DNA from: Chryseobacterium indicum
GTDB lineage: Bacteria; Bacteroidota; Bacteroidia; Flavobacteriales; Weeksellaceae
Length of the DNA: 64,000 nucleotides
Direction of reading: 5' to 3'
NCBI RefSeq assembly: GCF_021504595.1
Contig: NZ_JACSGT010000001.1
Location: 2,356,001 to 2,420,000, forward strand
Of this stretch, positions 34,638-43,840 are shown piece after piece. Below the pieces are notes generated by a model. That model was not told the DNA's origin, made no database searches, and saw only the letters and a program-made list of their open reading frames with translations. The stretch's first letter is position 1. Each line of letters starts with the position of its first letter. The position numbers and the translations under genes were made by a program.

Positions 34638-35324
34638 TTATTTTTTGTCTTTGGATCTCTGTAAAACTTCGTCTACCATTCCGTATCCTTTTGCTTCTTC
34701 GGAAGTCATCCAGTAATCTCTGTCTGAAGCTTTTTCTACCCAGTCATAAGTCTGTCCTGAGTGCTCGGAAATGATCTCGTAAAGCTCTTTTTTAAGCTTT
34801 AACATCTCTCTCAAGTTGATCTCCATATCAGAAGCTACCCCTTGCGCACCTCCGGAAGGCTGGTGAATCATTACTCTTGAGTGCTTTAAAGCAGAACGCT
34901 TACCGCTTTCTCCGGCAACCAAAAGAACCGCTCCCATTGAAGCTGCAATACCTGTACAGATTGTTGCTACATCCGGCTTAATGATCTGCATCGTATCATA
35001 GATTCCTAAACCTGCGTAAACACTTCCACCCGGAGAATTGATGTAAATCTGAATATCTTTTGAAGGATCTGCACTCTCTAAGAAAAGTAGCTGAGCGGTT
35101 ACGATATTCGCCACCTGATCATCAATTCCTGTTCCCAAGAAAATAATTCTGTCCATCATTAAACGGGAGAAAACGTCCATTTGTGCAACGTTTAATCTTC
35201 TTTCCTCCATGATGTACGGCGTAAGACCTGTAGGACCGTACATTCCCATATACTGATCGGTTACCAAACCGTTATTTCCTAAATGTTTTACAGAGAAATC
35301 TCTGAATTCTTTTTTAATGTCCAT
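34638..35324 (-). CDS. clpP: ATP-dependent Clp protease proteolytic subunit
   Basis: Serine protease subunit forming the tetradecameric ClpP barrel that works with ClpX or ClpA/C. A catalytic Ser lies in GIAASMGAVLL, the His in MIHQPSGGAQG, and the Asp follows in the handle region. IYINSPGGSVYAGLGIYDTMQ is the usual segment before the active site. The 228 residues include an N-terminal extension of about 20 residues beyond E. coli ClpP's mature start, probably processed. Transcribed alone, with a hairpin terminator. Confidence 0.97.
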   Translation of the reverse strand: MDIKKEFRDFSVKHLGNNGLVTDQYMGMYGPTGLTPYIMEERRLNVAQMDVFSRLMMDRIIFLGTGIDDQVANIVTAQLLFLESADPSKDIQIYINSPGGSVYAGLGIYDTMQIIKPDVATICTGIAASMGAVLLVAGESGKRSALKHSRVMIHQPSGGAQGVASDMEINLREMLKLKKELYEIISEHSGQTYDWVEKASDRDYWMTSEEAKGYGMVDEVLQRSKDKK

Positions 35325-35435
35325 ATGTTTGCTTTGTGTATTAAATTTTTACAAGGTTGAATTTACAACTTTTATTCCTAAAATTTTATAAGACTTTTTG
35401 TCATAAAGTTTTAATAATTAAAAAATTATTTGCCA

Positions 35436-37415
35436 TTATCTGTCAGTATAAATACCTGTAATTGCAGAATAATTTAAAATTTTAGCCAATTCTTTGGAAA
35501 CCATCGTGAGCATCTGAATTTTCTTAAGCTGTTCAAAATATTTAGATTCATCGGATTCTGCATATTCTGCCAATTCTCCTTTTGCTTTTGATATCAGGAA
35601 ATTAACATATCTGAATTTATGAATCAGAATATCTCCTGCAACCTGCTCCGGAATTTTATCTCCGTAATTGGGTGAAAAAATATTTCTTGTGGTCCAGTCG
35701 TTCAGCTCACTGTAAATATTCATGGAATTAACGGCTGCTTTACTAAGTTCTTCATCCATTAATCCGAAAAAGAAATTTCCTTTTCGGAGTTCCTCTTTTT
35801 CAATTCCTTCTTTTATATAGTCTACGATTTTTTTATTCAGTTCTACCTGAAATTCATAATCGTCTTCTTCAAAATGGTGGAGAATTTCTTCAATCACCGT
35901 AATATCATACTTCTGCTGATCCGCCGCAGTGCGGTGAAGGACAACATCTCCGTAATTGAGCATATGGTTGATGAGATCATTTTCAAGTTTCGTTACATTA
36001 AAAAGTACCGGATCAATATAATCTCTCGGATCATTAACTACTTCAAGCTTTGCCGGTTGTTGCGCTTCAGCTTTAATTTGTGCTTTATGCGTCTGATTTT
36101 GGGTGATTTGCTTCTGAACATCCAGCTCATTAAACAGACTCTGCTCAGAAAGTCCGAATTTTGTAGAGACCTGCTTCAGATAAACCTCCCTTTTCAAAGC
36201 ATTTTGAACAAAGGAAACCGACTTCACAATGTCTCTGATCGCCTCAGCTTTCTTAATTGGATCGTCTCCAATTTCCTTGAAAAGAATTTCGGCTTTAAAA
36301 TCAATAAAATCCATCGCTTCATTTTCGATGAATTTTTCCACGTATTCCTGCGGATGTTTTCTGGCGAAAGAATCGGGATCGTCTCCGTCCGGAAACAGCA
36401 TTACCCGAATATTCATTCCTTCTGTTAGAAGCATATCAATACTTCTGAAACTGGCTTTGATTCCTGCATTATCTCCGTCAAAAAGAATGGTTACATTCTC
36501 CGTTAATCTTTTGATAAGCTTAATCTGCTCCGTTGTTAAAGAAGTTCCGGAACTTGCCACCACATTTTCGATTCCCGACATGTGAAGCGAAATAACATCC
36601 ATGTAACCTTCCACCAAAAGACAGACATTCTTACGCGAAATTGCCTGTTTGCTCTGGTTTAAACCGTAAAGAACATTGGATTTATGATAAATTTCCGTTT
36701 CCGGAGAGTTAAGATATTTCGCTGTTTTTACGTTATTTTTAAGAATTCTGGCCCCGAATCCTAAAACCCTGCCCGAAAAACTGTGAATCGGGAATATTAC
36801 TCTTTCACGGAAACGGTCGATTCCGGCGGGAGAATTTTCAGGAAAAATCGAAAGTCCCGATTTCTCCAAAATTTCTTTTGAATAGCCTTTTTCCAAAGCA
36901 TATTCTGTAAAAGCGTTCTTTTTTTCAGGCGAATATCCGAGCTGGAATTTTTTAATGATATCATCACGAAGTTCACGCTCTTTAAAATAAGAAAGACCGA
37001 TTGATCTCCCCTCTTCCACTTCCCAAAGGAAATTCTGGAAAAAGTCATTGGCAACTTCATGAATTTTGTACAATAAATCTCTTTCCGACTGTGCATTTTT
37101 CGCTTCTTCGGAAAAATCTTTCTGATCTTCCTCAATTTCAATTCCGTATTTTTTTGCCGCGTGACGAAGTGCTTCAGGATAGGTGAAATTTTCGATTTCC
37201 ATTAAGAAAGAGATCGCTGTTCCTCCTTTTCCTGTGGAGAAATCTTTCCAGATCTGTTTACTTGCCGAAACAACGAAACTCGGTGTTTTTTCGTCATGAA
37301 AAGGACTTAATCCCTTGAAATTAGACCCCGCTCTTTTGAGCTGCACATACTCTCCAACGATTTCTTCTACCCGAATCGTGGAAAATATTTTATCTATGGT
37401 CTGTTTGGAAATCAT
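35436..37415 (-). CDS. dnaG: DNA primase with a cysteine-less zinc-binding domain
   Basis: Makes RNA primers for replication; 659 residues. The start at 37415 (MISKQTIDKIFSTIRVEEIVGEYV) is the family N-terminus; longer in-frame codons are rejected. The TOPRIM core is present: VLLVEGYMDVISLH (Glu) and TILFDGDNAGIKA (Asp pair), with RFRERVIFPIHSFSGRVLGFGAR before it. The N-terminal CHC2 domain has lost its ligands. Where CPFH...HCFGCG normally stand, the sequence reads GLSPFHDEKTPSF and WKDFSTGKGG, with no cysteine. The C-terminal helicase-binding region is helical. The gene is divergent from tsaE. Confidence 0.96.
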   Translation of the reverse strand: MISKQTIDKIFSTIRVEEIVGEYVQLKRAGSNFKGLSPFHDEKTPSFVVSASKQIWKDFSTGKGGTAISFLMEIENFTYPEALRHAAKKYGIEIEEDQKDFSEEAKNAQSERDLLYKIHEVANDFFQNFLWEVEEGRSIGLSYFKERELRDDIIKKFQLGYSPEKKNAFTEYALEKGYSKEILEKSGLSIFPENSPAGIDRFRERVIFPIHSFSGRVLGFGARILKNNVKTAKYLNSPETEIYHKSNVLYGLNQSKQAISRKNVCLLVEGYMDVISLHMSGIENVVASSGTSLTTEQIKLIKRLTENVTILFDGDNAGIKASFRSIDMLLTEGMNIRVMLFPDGDDPDSFARKHPQEYVEKFIENEAMDFIDFKAEILFKEIGDDPIKKAEAIRDIVKSVSFVQNALKREVYLKQVSTKFGLSEQSLFNELDVQKQITQNQTHKAQIKAEAQQPAKLEVVNDPRDYIDPVLFNVTKLENDLINHMLNYGDVVLHRTAADQQKYDITVIEEILHHFEEDDYEFQVELNKKIVDYIKEGIEKEELRKGNFFFGLMDEELSKAAVNSMNIYSELNDWTTRNIFSPNYGDKIPEQVAGDILIHKFRYVNFLISKAKGELAEYAESDESKYFEQLKKIQMLTMVSKELAKILNYSAITGIYTDR

Positions 37416-37585
37416 GCTGCAAAAATATACAAAAAAATTCATTAAGAACAGCATAATTTCAGTGTGAATACATCTTAAAATTATCCTGAAAAGTTTTGTA
37501 AATTTAATTGATTTGAATGACCTCAAAAATTGAAAATACAATTATTTGATCTAATTTTACATCCGGATTTTTTACTGTAATTAAT

Positions 37586-37593
37586 TATCTTTG
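37586..37593 (+). promoter_or_regulatory. -7 element of tsaE
   Basis: TATCTTTG is a perfect TAnnTTTG match ending 9 bp before the tsaE ATG, so the mRNA leader is very short. This favours the ATG at 37603 over an in-frame TTG that lies inside the element. Confidence 0.6.
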
Positions 37594-37602
37594 TTTAAAA
37601 AT

Positions 37603-38010
37603 ATGCAATTCACGATTCAACATATGGAAGACTGGCAGAATATTGCCGAAACCGTCATTTCAAAATTAGAGCATAACATTTTACTTTTAAAAGGAAATCT
37701 GGGCGCCGGAAAAACAACTTTTACCCAGTTTCTCCTTAAAAACTTGGGAAGTACAGATGAAGTAAACTCTCCTACCTATTCCATTGTTAACGAATACAGT
37801 ACCCCGAAAGGAAAAGTGTATCATTTCGATTTATACCGTTTAAAAAATATTGATGAAGTCTATGATATCGGAATGGAAGAATATTTAGACCATTCATTTC
37901 TCTGCATTATCGAATGGCCTGAAGTATATGAAGAAGATCTTTACGGTCTTAAATACCACGAAATGAGCATCATTAATACCGGAGAAAACAGAGAAATTTC
38001 ATTCGAGTAA
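37603..38010 (+). CDS. tsaE: tRNA threonylcarbamoyladenosine biosynthesis ATPase TsaE
   Basis: A 135-residue ATPase partner of TsaB/TsaD in forming t6A at position 37 of ANN-decoding tRNAs. Walker A is LKGNLGAGKTTFTQFLL, then SPTYSIVNEYS (switch region) and HFDLYRLKNIDE, and IIEWPE (Walker B-like acidic). Length is normal. It begins directly behind a promoter and is followed by ald 70 bp later, which has its own -7 element. Confidence 0.96.
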   Translation: MQFTIQHMEDWQNIAETVISKLEHNILLLKGNLGAGKTTFTQFLLKNLGSTDEVNSPTYSIVNEYSTPKGKVYHFDLYRLKNIDEVYDIGMEEYLDHSFLCIIEWPEVYEEDLYGLKYHEMSIINTGENREISFE

Positions 38011-38018
38011 ATATTATG

Positions 38019-38026
38019 TATATTTG
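38019..38026 (+). promoter_or_regulatory. Putative -7 element of ald
   Basis: TATATTTG, a perfect consensus match, in the gap between tsaE and ald; predicted leader about 50 nt. Confidence 0.45.
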
Positions 38027-38080
38027 CTCCTGAATTTGAATGTAAAATAACGATCTGTAAGAACCTAATTATTTAAAAGG

Positions 38081-39274
38081 ATGAGTACTACAAACATTTT
38101 TACTCCTTTTACCGAAGAGGAACTGATGCCGAAAGAAGAAAAACTGGAGGTCATTAAAAAAGGAAAACAATTCAGCATAGGAATTCCTAAGGAAACTTCC
38201 CTGAATGAAAGAAGAACCTGCATTACGCCCGATGCGGTACAGGTTTTGGTAGAAAGTGGTCACGAAATTATCATAGAATCCGGAGCCGGACAAGGTTCGT
38301 TCTTTACAGATCTTCAATATTCTGAATCGGGAGCCAGAATTACAAACGATCCTAAAGAAGCTTTCGGACAGGATTTAATTTTAAAAGTAAATCCGCCGAC
38401 AGAAGAAGAAATTGATTATATGCGTCCGAATACCTATCTGGTTTCCGCATTACAGATCAACCTGAGGGATAAGAATTATTTCCTGAAACTGGCAGAGAAA
38501 AAAGTAAATGCCATTGCATTCGAATTCATTGTAGACGAATACAAACAATTAGCTTTAGTAAGATTAGTCGGCGAAATTGCAGGAACGGTTTCCATTCTTT
38601 ATGCTTCCGAGCTTCTAGCTTTATCCAATGGTTTAATGTTGGGCGGAATCACAGGAGTAAGACCCGCTGAAGTGGTTATTTTGGGAGCAGGAATCGTTGG
38701 AGAATTTGCCACAAAAGCAGCTATTGGTTTAGGTGCAAGTGTAAGAGTTTTCGATAACTCTCTTTCAAAATTAAGACGACTTCACACTTTGGTCGACAGC
38801 AGAGTTCCGACTTCTATTATTGATCCGAAAGAACTTAAAAAAGCCTTAAGGAGAGCCGATGTTGTGATCGGAGCTCTTCCAAGACTGAATATGACCCCCA
38901 TCGTTACCGAAGATATGGTAATGAAAATGAAAAAAGGAAGTGTGATTATCGATATTACCATCGACAACGGAAAAGTAATTGAGACTTCCGAACTTACCAC
39001 CATGGAAGATCCGTACATCATCAAACACGGCGTAATCCACTGCGGACTTCCGAATCTTACTTCAAGAATGCCGAGAACCACCACAAAAGCGATCTCAAAT
39101 TTCTTTCTTTCCTATATTTTAAATTACGACGAAGAAGGCGGTTTCGAAAATATGCTGGTTCGCAAAAACGAAATGAAGCAAAGTCTTTATATGTACAAAG
39201 GCAGACACACGAAGAAAATCATCTGCGACCGTTTCGGACTTACTTATCACGATATCAATCTTTTAATTTTCTAA
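38081..39274 (+). CDS. ald: Alanine dehydrogenase
   Basis: NAD-dependent oxidative deamination of L-alanine to pyruvate (or reverse). The 397 residues hold the N-terminal AlaDH/PNT domain: IGIPKETSLNERRTCITPDAVQVL with a substrate Lys, then ILKVNPPTEEEID. The nucleotide-binding fold is VVILGAGIVGEFATKAAIGLGA. An N-terminal extension of about 35 residues compared with classic AlaDH is typical of the Bacteroidota form. The next gene starts within its stop codon (TAATG). Confidence 0.93.
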   Translation: MSTTNIFTPFTEEELMPKEEKLEVIKKGKQFSIGIPKETSLNERRTCITPDAVQVLVESGHEIIIESGAGQGSFFTDLQYSESGARITNDPKEAFGQDLILKVNPPTEEEIDYMRPNTYLVSALQINLRDKNYFLKLAEKKVNAIAFEFIVDEYKQLALVRLVGEIAGTVSILYASELLALSNGLMLGGITGVRPAEVVILGAGIVGEFATKAAIGLGASVRVFDNSLSKLRRLHTLVDSRVPTSIIDPKELKKALRRADVVIGALPRLNMTPIVTEDMVMKMKKGSVIIDITIDNGKVIETSELTTMEDPYIIKHGVIHCGLPNLTSRMPRTTTKAISNFFLSYILNYDEEGGFENMLVRKNEMKQSLYMYKGRHTKKIICDRFGLTYHDINLLIF

Positions 39275-39645
39275 TGAAAAAACTGAAATTCTATGCAATC
39301 GGTCTTGTACCGGGATGTATTATTGTATTTTTTATCTTAAACAAAAAAGGTGCAAGCTGCAGCGGTTATCTACCTAACAGCCGCGTTATTGCAGAAACCC
39401 TGTCTAAAGATTTTAAATATTCTGAAACAGCAAAAGCAGAAATGGCGACATTAAAAGTTGATGAAAAATTTCTGAAAGACAGTATCATCACCAAAGGAAA
39501 GATTGATTTCGACAGAAGCCACGCACAGAAAAAACCCTGTCCTGATTATCTTCTCACCTATCCCGAAGAAAAACCAACTTTCGAAATTACTTTCGAAAAA
39601 TGCGAGGAAAATGTAACAGTGAATTCTTTGAAGAAACTGAAATAA
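39274..39645 (+). CDS. Hypothetical protein translationally coupled to ald, 123 aa
   Basis: An N-terminal hydrophobic segment (FYAIGLVPGCIIVFFIL) suggests a membrane anchor; the following domain has three cysteines (two near residues 26-30, others toward the C-terminus), e.g. KKPCPDY and FEKCEEN. It begins in the stop codon of ald, so they are translated together. No family I can name. A role linked to alanine metabolism is only guilt by position. Confidence 0.65.
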   Translation: MKKLKFYAIGLVPGCIIVFFILNKKGASCSGYLPNSRVIAETLSKDFKYSETAKAEMATLKVDEKFLKDSIITKGKIDFDRSHAQKKPCPDYLLTYPEEKPTFEITFEKCEENVTVNSLKKLK

Positions 39646-39652
39646 ATTATCA

Positions 39653-39765
39653 GTCCGCTTTGCGAAGCATTTATGCCTTTGCTCCTTTTGAATTTAGAAT
39701 TATCTTTATTAAAACTTTACGTTTAATAAAATACAAAAAATGCTTCGACTCCGCTCAGCATGACA
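39653..39765. repeat. TGTCATGCTGAGCGGAGTCGAAGCA-type inverted element
   Basis: Left part 39653-39675 and right part 39736-39765 are imperfect inverted copies sharing GAAGCATTT. The right end on the minus strand reads TGTCATGCTGAGCGGAGTCG followed by AAGCA, of the same family as the elements near 15.8 kb and 60.3 kb. No gene lies inside. Confidence 0.65.
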
Positions 39766-39784
39766 TTGCTAATACTACATGTTA

Positions 39785-39792
39785 TATGTTTG
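39785..39792 (+). promoter_or_regulatory. Putative -7 element of the two-component pair
   Basis: TATGTTTG matches TAnnTTTG, with a TTG 16 nt upstream. It lies 39 bp before the histidine kinase start, just after the repeat element. Confidence 0.45.
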
Positions 39793-39831
39793 GCTTAAAA
39801 TAAAAGAAATAAGTAAATAAATTTTCAATCC

Positions 39832-40602
39832 ATGGAAGGCAATTACTACATGATTCATGATTATTGGATATTCATCGGAGTATTTGCGGTTTTCTTTTTT
39901 TTAACGGTAAGCATTTATTTATTCAGCCAAAATCAGAAATTCAAAGTAAAAAATGCCAAGCTTTCGACTGCCAATAAAATGATTCAGCAGAGACTCAATG
40001 AAGTACAGCTTGAACACATCGGAACAAAACTGAATCCACATTTATTTAAAAACATCCTGAATTCGGTGCAGTCTCACGCCTATCAGACGTACATGTCGCT
40101 CGATAAACTTGCGAATGTTTTAGACTATATTCTATATGAAAGTAATAACAAATTCGTAAGTCCGAAAGAAGAATTAAATTTTGCTTTAAGTTTAATTGAG
40201 ATCAACAAAATTAAAGTAAATCCGCTTTTTGATTTCAGAATTAAATCAAAGATCAACAAAGCAGATGAAATTTACGAAGAGAAAGTTTTTGCCCCTCTTC
40301 TTTCGGTAGATTTGATTGAAAATGCCTTTAAACACACCGATTTCCTTGCTTCAGACTCTTTTATTTCCATTCAGCTTGAATTTGAAAAAAGAATTTTCAC
40401 GATGAAAGTAAGCAATAAAGCTTCTCTGAAAAATATTCTCGAAAAAGAAAAAAGCGGCTTCGGAAGCCAGTCTCTGGATCAAAGGCTGAAAATGATCTAC
40501 AATAATTTTTACACGCTTCAGAAAAGTTCAAAAAACGGTATCTTCACGGCAGAATTAACAATCAATTTGGGAGATTTCTATGATAAAATGCGTTATTCTT
40601 GA
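39832..40602 (+). CDS. LytS-type sensor histidine kinase
   Basis: A 256-residue kinase with one N-terminal membrane segment (YWIFIGVFAVFFFLTVSIYLF), a short coiled linker and the His_kinase domain. The phosphorylated His is in GTKLNPHLFKNILNSVQ. The ATP-binding part shows LIENAFKHTDF (N box) and a G box GFGSQSLDQRL. It has no extracellular sensor domain, so the signal is probably membrane-borne or from a partner. Its last 23 bases overlap the response regulator gene, implying translational coupling. Confidence 0.88.
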   Translation: MEGNYYMIHDYWIFIGVFAVFFFLTVSIYLFSQNQKFKVKNAKLSTANKMIQQRLNEVQLEHIGTKLNPHLFKNILNSVQSHAYQTYMSLDKLANVLDYILYESNNKFVSPKEELNFALSLIEINKIKVNPLFDFRIKSKINKADEIYEEKVFAPLLSVDLIENAFKHTDFLASDSFISIQLEFEKRIFTMKVSNKASLKNILEKEKSGFGSQSLDQRLKMIYNNFYTLQKSSKNGIFTAELTINLGDFYDKMRYS

Positions 40603-41290
40603 TGATGAATTACTGGCAATCAGCTATTTAAAACTTCTATGCGAACAGATTGAAAATGTGGAAGTTGTAAAAGCCTTCAATGATCCTAAAATTTTCCTGA
40701 ACGAAATTGAAAATATCGACTGCAACGTCTGTATTTTAGACATCGAAATGCCCGGAATGAACGGCCTTCAGGTTGCAGAAGCCATTTCAGGCTCAAAAAA
40801 AATCATCTTTACCACCGCTTACAAAGAATATGCAGCCGAAGCATTTGATTTAAATGTGGTTGATTACGTTCGAAAACCCATCAAAAAAGAAAGATTAGTA
40901 CAGGCTTTCGAAAAAGCAGCAGAATTGCTCCAAAAGACCCATAAAAAAGATTTTATCGAGTGGAATACCAACATCGGCAAAACCGTAATTTTTACAGACC
41001 AGATCGCCTACATCAAAACTTCGGAAATCGACAGTCGGGACAAAGAAATTCTTCTTAAGGACGGAACCAATATTGTTTTAAAAAACCTGAACTTTAAAAA
41101 TCTGCTGGAAATGCTTCCTGCAAAAGATTTTGCGCAGGTCAACAAAAAAGAAATTATTGCTTTATCTGCCGTCAAAATATTCTCCACCAACGAAATTATT
41201 ACCACTGTTTCTCTGGAAAATGACCGGTTCTTAAAACTTCAGATTGGGGAAACCTACAGGAAATCTCTTTCCGATTTATTGGGACATTAG
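40580..41290 (+). CDS. LytTR-type response regulator
   Basis: A 236-residue regulator. The receiver domain (about 1-120) has the acidic pocket VILDDE, the phospho-acceptor Asp in CILDIEMPGMNG, Thr in IIFTTAYKEY and Lys in VRKPIKKERL. The C-terminal LytTR DNA-binding domain follows (IAYIKTSEIDSRDKEILLKDG..., FAQVNKKEIIALSAV). It is the cognate partner of the overlapping LytS-like kinase. Targets are not deducible. Confidence 0.93.
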   Translation: MIKCVILDDELLAISYLKLLCEQIENVEVVKAFNDPKIFLNEIENIDCNVCILDIEMPGMNGLQVAEAISGSKKIIFTTAYKEYAAEAFDLNVVDYVRKPIKKERLVQAFEKAAELLQKTHKKDFIEWNTNIGKTVIFTDQIAYIKTSEIDSRDKEILLKDGTNIVLKNLNFKNLLEMLPAKDFAQVNKKEIIALSAVKIFSTNEIITTVSLENDRFLKLQIGETYRKSLSDLLGH

Positions 41291-41384
41291 ATTTCACTGC
41301 AAAATTCTTTCTTTTCATTACATTTGATTAAAAATCATCTTTTTTTTCCGATTTTCTTAGCAATTTTGTCTAAAATTTGGAATC

Positions 41385-43661
41385 ATGAATTGGGGAAAAT
41401 ACAGAAATATCATCTTTTATATTTCTACCATTATTGTTTTTTCTTCTCTGATGTATTTTTTCATCATTGAAGGACAGACTTTGGAAATCGGAGAAAAGAT
41501 CATTACAAAAACAAACAACAGTTCCAGTTGGGACAACTTTTTAGAATCATTCAAGACCAATCTTCACCATCCTTTAGCATTATTATTAGCACAGATTGTT
41601 ACGATTATTCTTGTTGCAAGACTTTTCGGCTGGATTTGTATGAAGATCAAGCAGCCTTCCGTGATCGGTGAAATGATTGCGGGAATTGTTCTTGGACCTT
41701 CCCTTGTAGGAATGTACTTCCCGGAATTTTCGGCATTTCTTTTCCCGAAAGAATCTTTAGGAAATCTGCAGTTTTTAAGCCAGATCGGATTAATTCTCTT
41801 CATGTATATTGTAGGAATGGAACTGGATCTAAGTGTTTTAAGAAAAAAAGCACACGATGCAGTTGTAATTAGTCATGCAAGTATTATAATCCCTTTTGCG
41901 TTGGGAATTGGTCTGTCTTATTTCATTTATAAAGAATTTGCGCCGGAAGGAATTCAGTTTACTTCTTTCGCGCTATTCATCGCTATTGCTATGAGTATCA
42001 CTGCGTTTCCTGTTTTGGCAAGAATCGTTCAGGAAAGAAATCTTCAGAAAACCAAACTGGGAACTGTGGTTATCACCTGTGCTGCAGCCGATGATATTAC
42101 GGCATGGTGTATTTTGGCAGCCGTAATTGCTATTGTAAAAGCAGGATCGTTCGAAAGTTCACTCTATGTAATTCTGATGGCAATTGCCTATGTATTTTTC
42201 ATGATTAAAATTGTAAGACCGTTCCTGAAAAGAATCGGTGACTTACAGGCAGGAAAAAGTACCATCAACAAACCCATGGTTGCGATTTTCTTTTTAACCC
42301 TGATTCTTTCGGCTTATGCTACTGAAGTTATTGGAATTCATGCGCTTTTCGGAGCTTTTATGGCAGGAGCGATTATGCCTGAAAATGCAAAATTCAGAAC
42401 GCTGTTTATTGATAAGGTGGAAGATGTGGCGTTGGTTCTTCTTCTGCCTCTTTTCTTTGTATTTACAGGACTTCGTACCCAAATCGGGCTATTGAATGAC
42501 AGTCATCTCTGGATTACGGCAGGATTTATCATTTTGACCGCAGTGATCGGGAAATTTGCAGGAAGTGCGTTAACCGCAAAATTTTTAGGCATCAACTGGA
42601 AAGAAAGTTTAACGATCGGAGCTTTGATGAACACCAGAGGTTTGATGGAGCTTATTGTCCTGAATATCGGTTATGATCTGGGCGTTTTAAGTCCTCAGAT
42701 ATTTGCTATGATGGTAATTATGGCGCTGTTTACAACTTTCATGACGGGACCGGCACTGGATTTCATTAATTTTATTTTTAAATCTAAAAAAGATGAAGAC
42801 GAATCTCCGGAAAATGATGCGAAATACAGAGTCTTATTGTCTTTTGACCATCCGGAATCCGGAAGCACGCTGCTGAAACTGGCTCATGATTTTACCAATA
42901 AAATGAACGGCAACAAAAGCATAACCGCCATGAATATTGCTCCCGTGAACGAAATGCACGCTTATGATATTAATGAATACGAAAATGAGCAGTTTAAAAA
43001 TGTAATAGAAACGTCCAATGATCTCAATCTTGAAGTCACAACGCTTTTCAAAGCATCCAATGATATTGAAAACGACCTTACGCATATTACCAACAAAGGA
43101 AATTATGACCTTCTTCTCATCATGCTCGGAAAATCCATGTATGAAGGAAGTTTACTGGGAAGACTGCTTGGTTTCACGACAAAAATTATTAATCCTGAAA
43201 AACTTTTAAATACGGTAAAAGGGAAAGGCAACATTTTCAACAACTCGCCTTTTGACGATTTTACGTTACAGATTCTGGATAAAACCCATATTCCTGTTGG
43301 GATTCTGGTTGAAAAAGAATTCACGTCCGCAGACAAAGTTTTTGTCCCGATCTTTAATTTAAGTGATTTTTATCTGCTTGAATATGCGAAAAGACTCATC
43401 AATAATAACAATTCTCAGATTATTATCTTAGATGTTGCAGGACAGATCCGGAATAATATTGAAGTGAAAGAACTCATCCGAAGCATCGAACAGGTTGCGC
43501 CCAATCACATCACGCTATACAATGAGAAAAAAATTGAGAAAGAATTTCTGAATTCGCAGGATTTAATGCTCATCAGCAGCAAAAGCTGGAAAAACCTCAT
43601 CGATACGAAAAGTATCTGGTTATCGGATATTCCGTCAACAGTGATTATCAGCAATCCTTAA
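41385..43661 (+). CDS. CPA2 family cation/proton antiporter with a C-terminal USP-like domain
   Basis: A 758-residue protein. One N-terminal segment is followed by about twelve membrane helices of the CPA2 type (Kef/Nap-like). VIGEMIAGIVLGPSLVG is typical of helix 2; AAADDITAWCILA carries the acidic pair of the ion-binding site; FGAFMAGAIMP and NTRGLMELIVLNIG follow. Residues ~470-750 are cytosolic and resemble one or two universal-stress-protein-like domains. It likely exchanges Na+ or K+ for H+. Single gene. Confidence 0.9.
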   Translation: MNWGKYRNIIFYISTIIVFSSLMYFFIIEGQTLEIGEKIITKTNNSSSWDNFLESFKTNLHHPLALLLAQIVTIILVARLFGWICMKIKQPSVIGEMIAGIVLGPSLVGMYFPEFSAFLFPKESLGNLQFLSQIGLILFMYIVGMELDLSVLRKKAHDAVVISHASIIIPFALGIGLSYFIYKEFAPEGIQFTSFALFIAIAMSITAFPVLARIVQERNLQKTKLGTVVITCAAADDITAWCILAAVIAIVKAGSFESSLYVILMAIAYVFFMIKIVRPFLKRIGDLQAGKSTINKPMVAIFFLTLILSAYATEVIGIHALFGAFMAGAIMPENAKFRTLFIDKVEDVALVLLLPLFFVFTGLRTQIGLLNDSHLWITAGFIILTAVIGKFAGSALTAKFLGINWKESLTIGALMNTRGLMELIVLNIGYDLGVLSPQIFAMMVIMALFTTFMTGPALDFINFIFKSKKDEDESPENDAKYRVLLSFDHPESGSTLLKLAHDFTNKMNGNKSITAMNIAPVNEMHAYDINEYENEQFKNVIETSNDLNLEVTTLFKASNDIENDLTHITNKGNYDLLLIMLGKSMYEGSLLGRLLGFTTKIINPEKLLNTVKGKGNIFNNSPFDDFTLQILDKTHIPVGILVEKEFTSADKVFVPIFNLSDFYLLEYAKRLINNNNSQIIILDVAGQIRNNIEVKELIRSIEQVAPNHITLYNEKKIEKEFLNSQDLMLISSKSWKNLIDTKSIWLSDIPSTVIISNP

Positions 43662-43676
43662 TGATTTGAATAATGA

Positions 43677-43792
43677 ATTTTGCTTTGCAAGCAATGATTA
43701 ATTCTTAAATTCATTGAAATAAATTAACTACACAGCGAATTGACAACGAAATTAATTGACCTGTAAAAATTTGACTCGCGAAGCAAAATTCA
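43677..43792. repeat. GAATTTTGCTTTGC inverted repeat
   Basis: GAATTTTGCTTTGC (43677-43690) returns in reverse complement with one mismatch as GCGAAGCAAAATTC (43779-43792). AT-rich sequence without a gene lies between them. Fragments of the same motif occur near 7990 and 8330, so this is probably another degenerate intergenic repeat family. Confidence 0.5.
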
Positions 43793-43828
43793 CAATTCAC
43801 TTTTTAATCCTGATTAAAAAAAATTATT

Positions 43829-43836
43829 TACCTTTG
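43829..43836 (+). promoter_or_regulatory. -7 element of the tyrA leader transcript
   Basis: TACCTTTG is a perfect TAnnTTTG match. Transcription should start about 4-6 nt further on, at or next to the GTG of the leader peptide, which would make the leader transcript leaderless. Confidence 0.6.
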
Positions 43837-43840
43837 TCTC

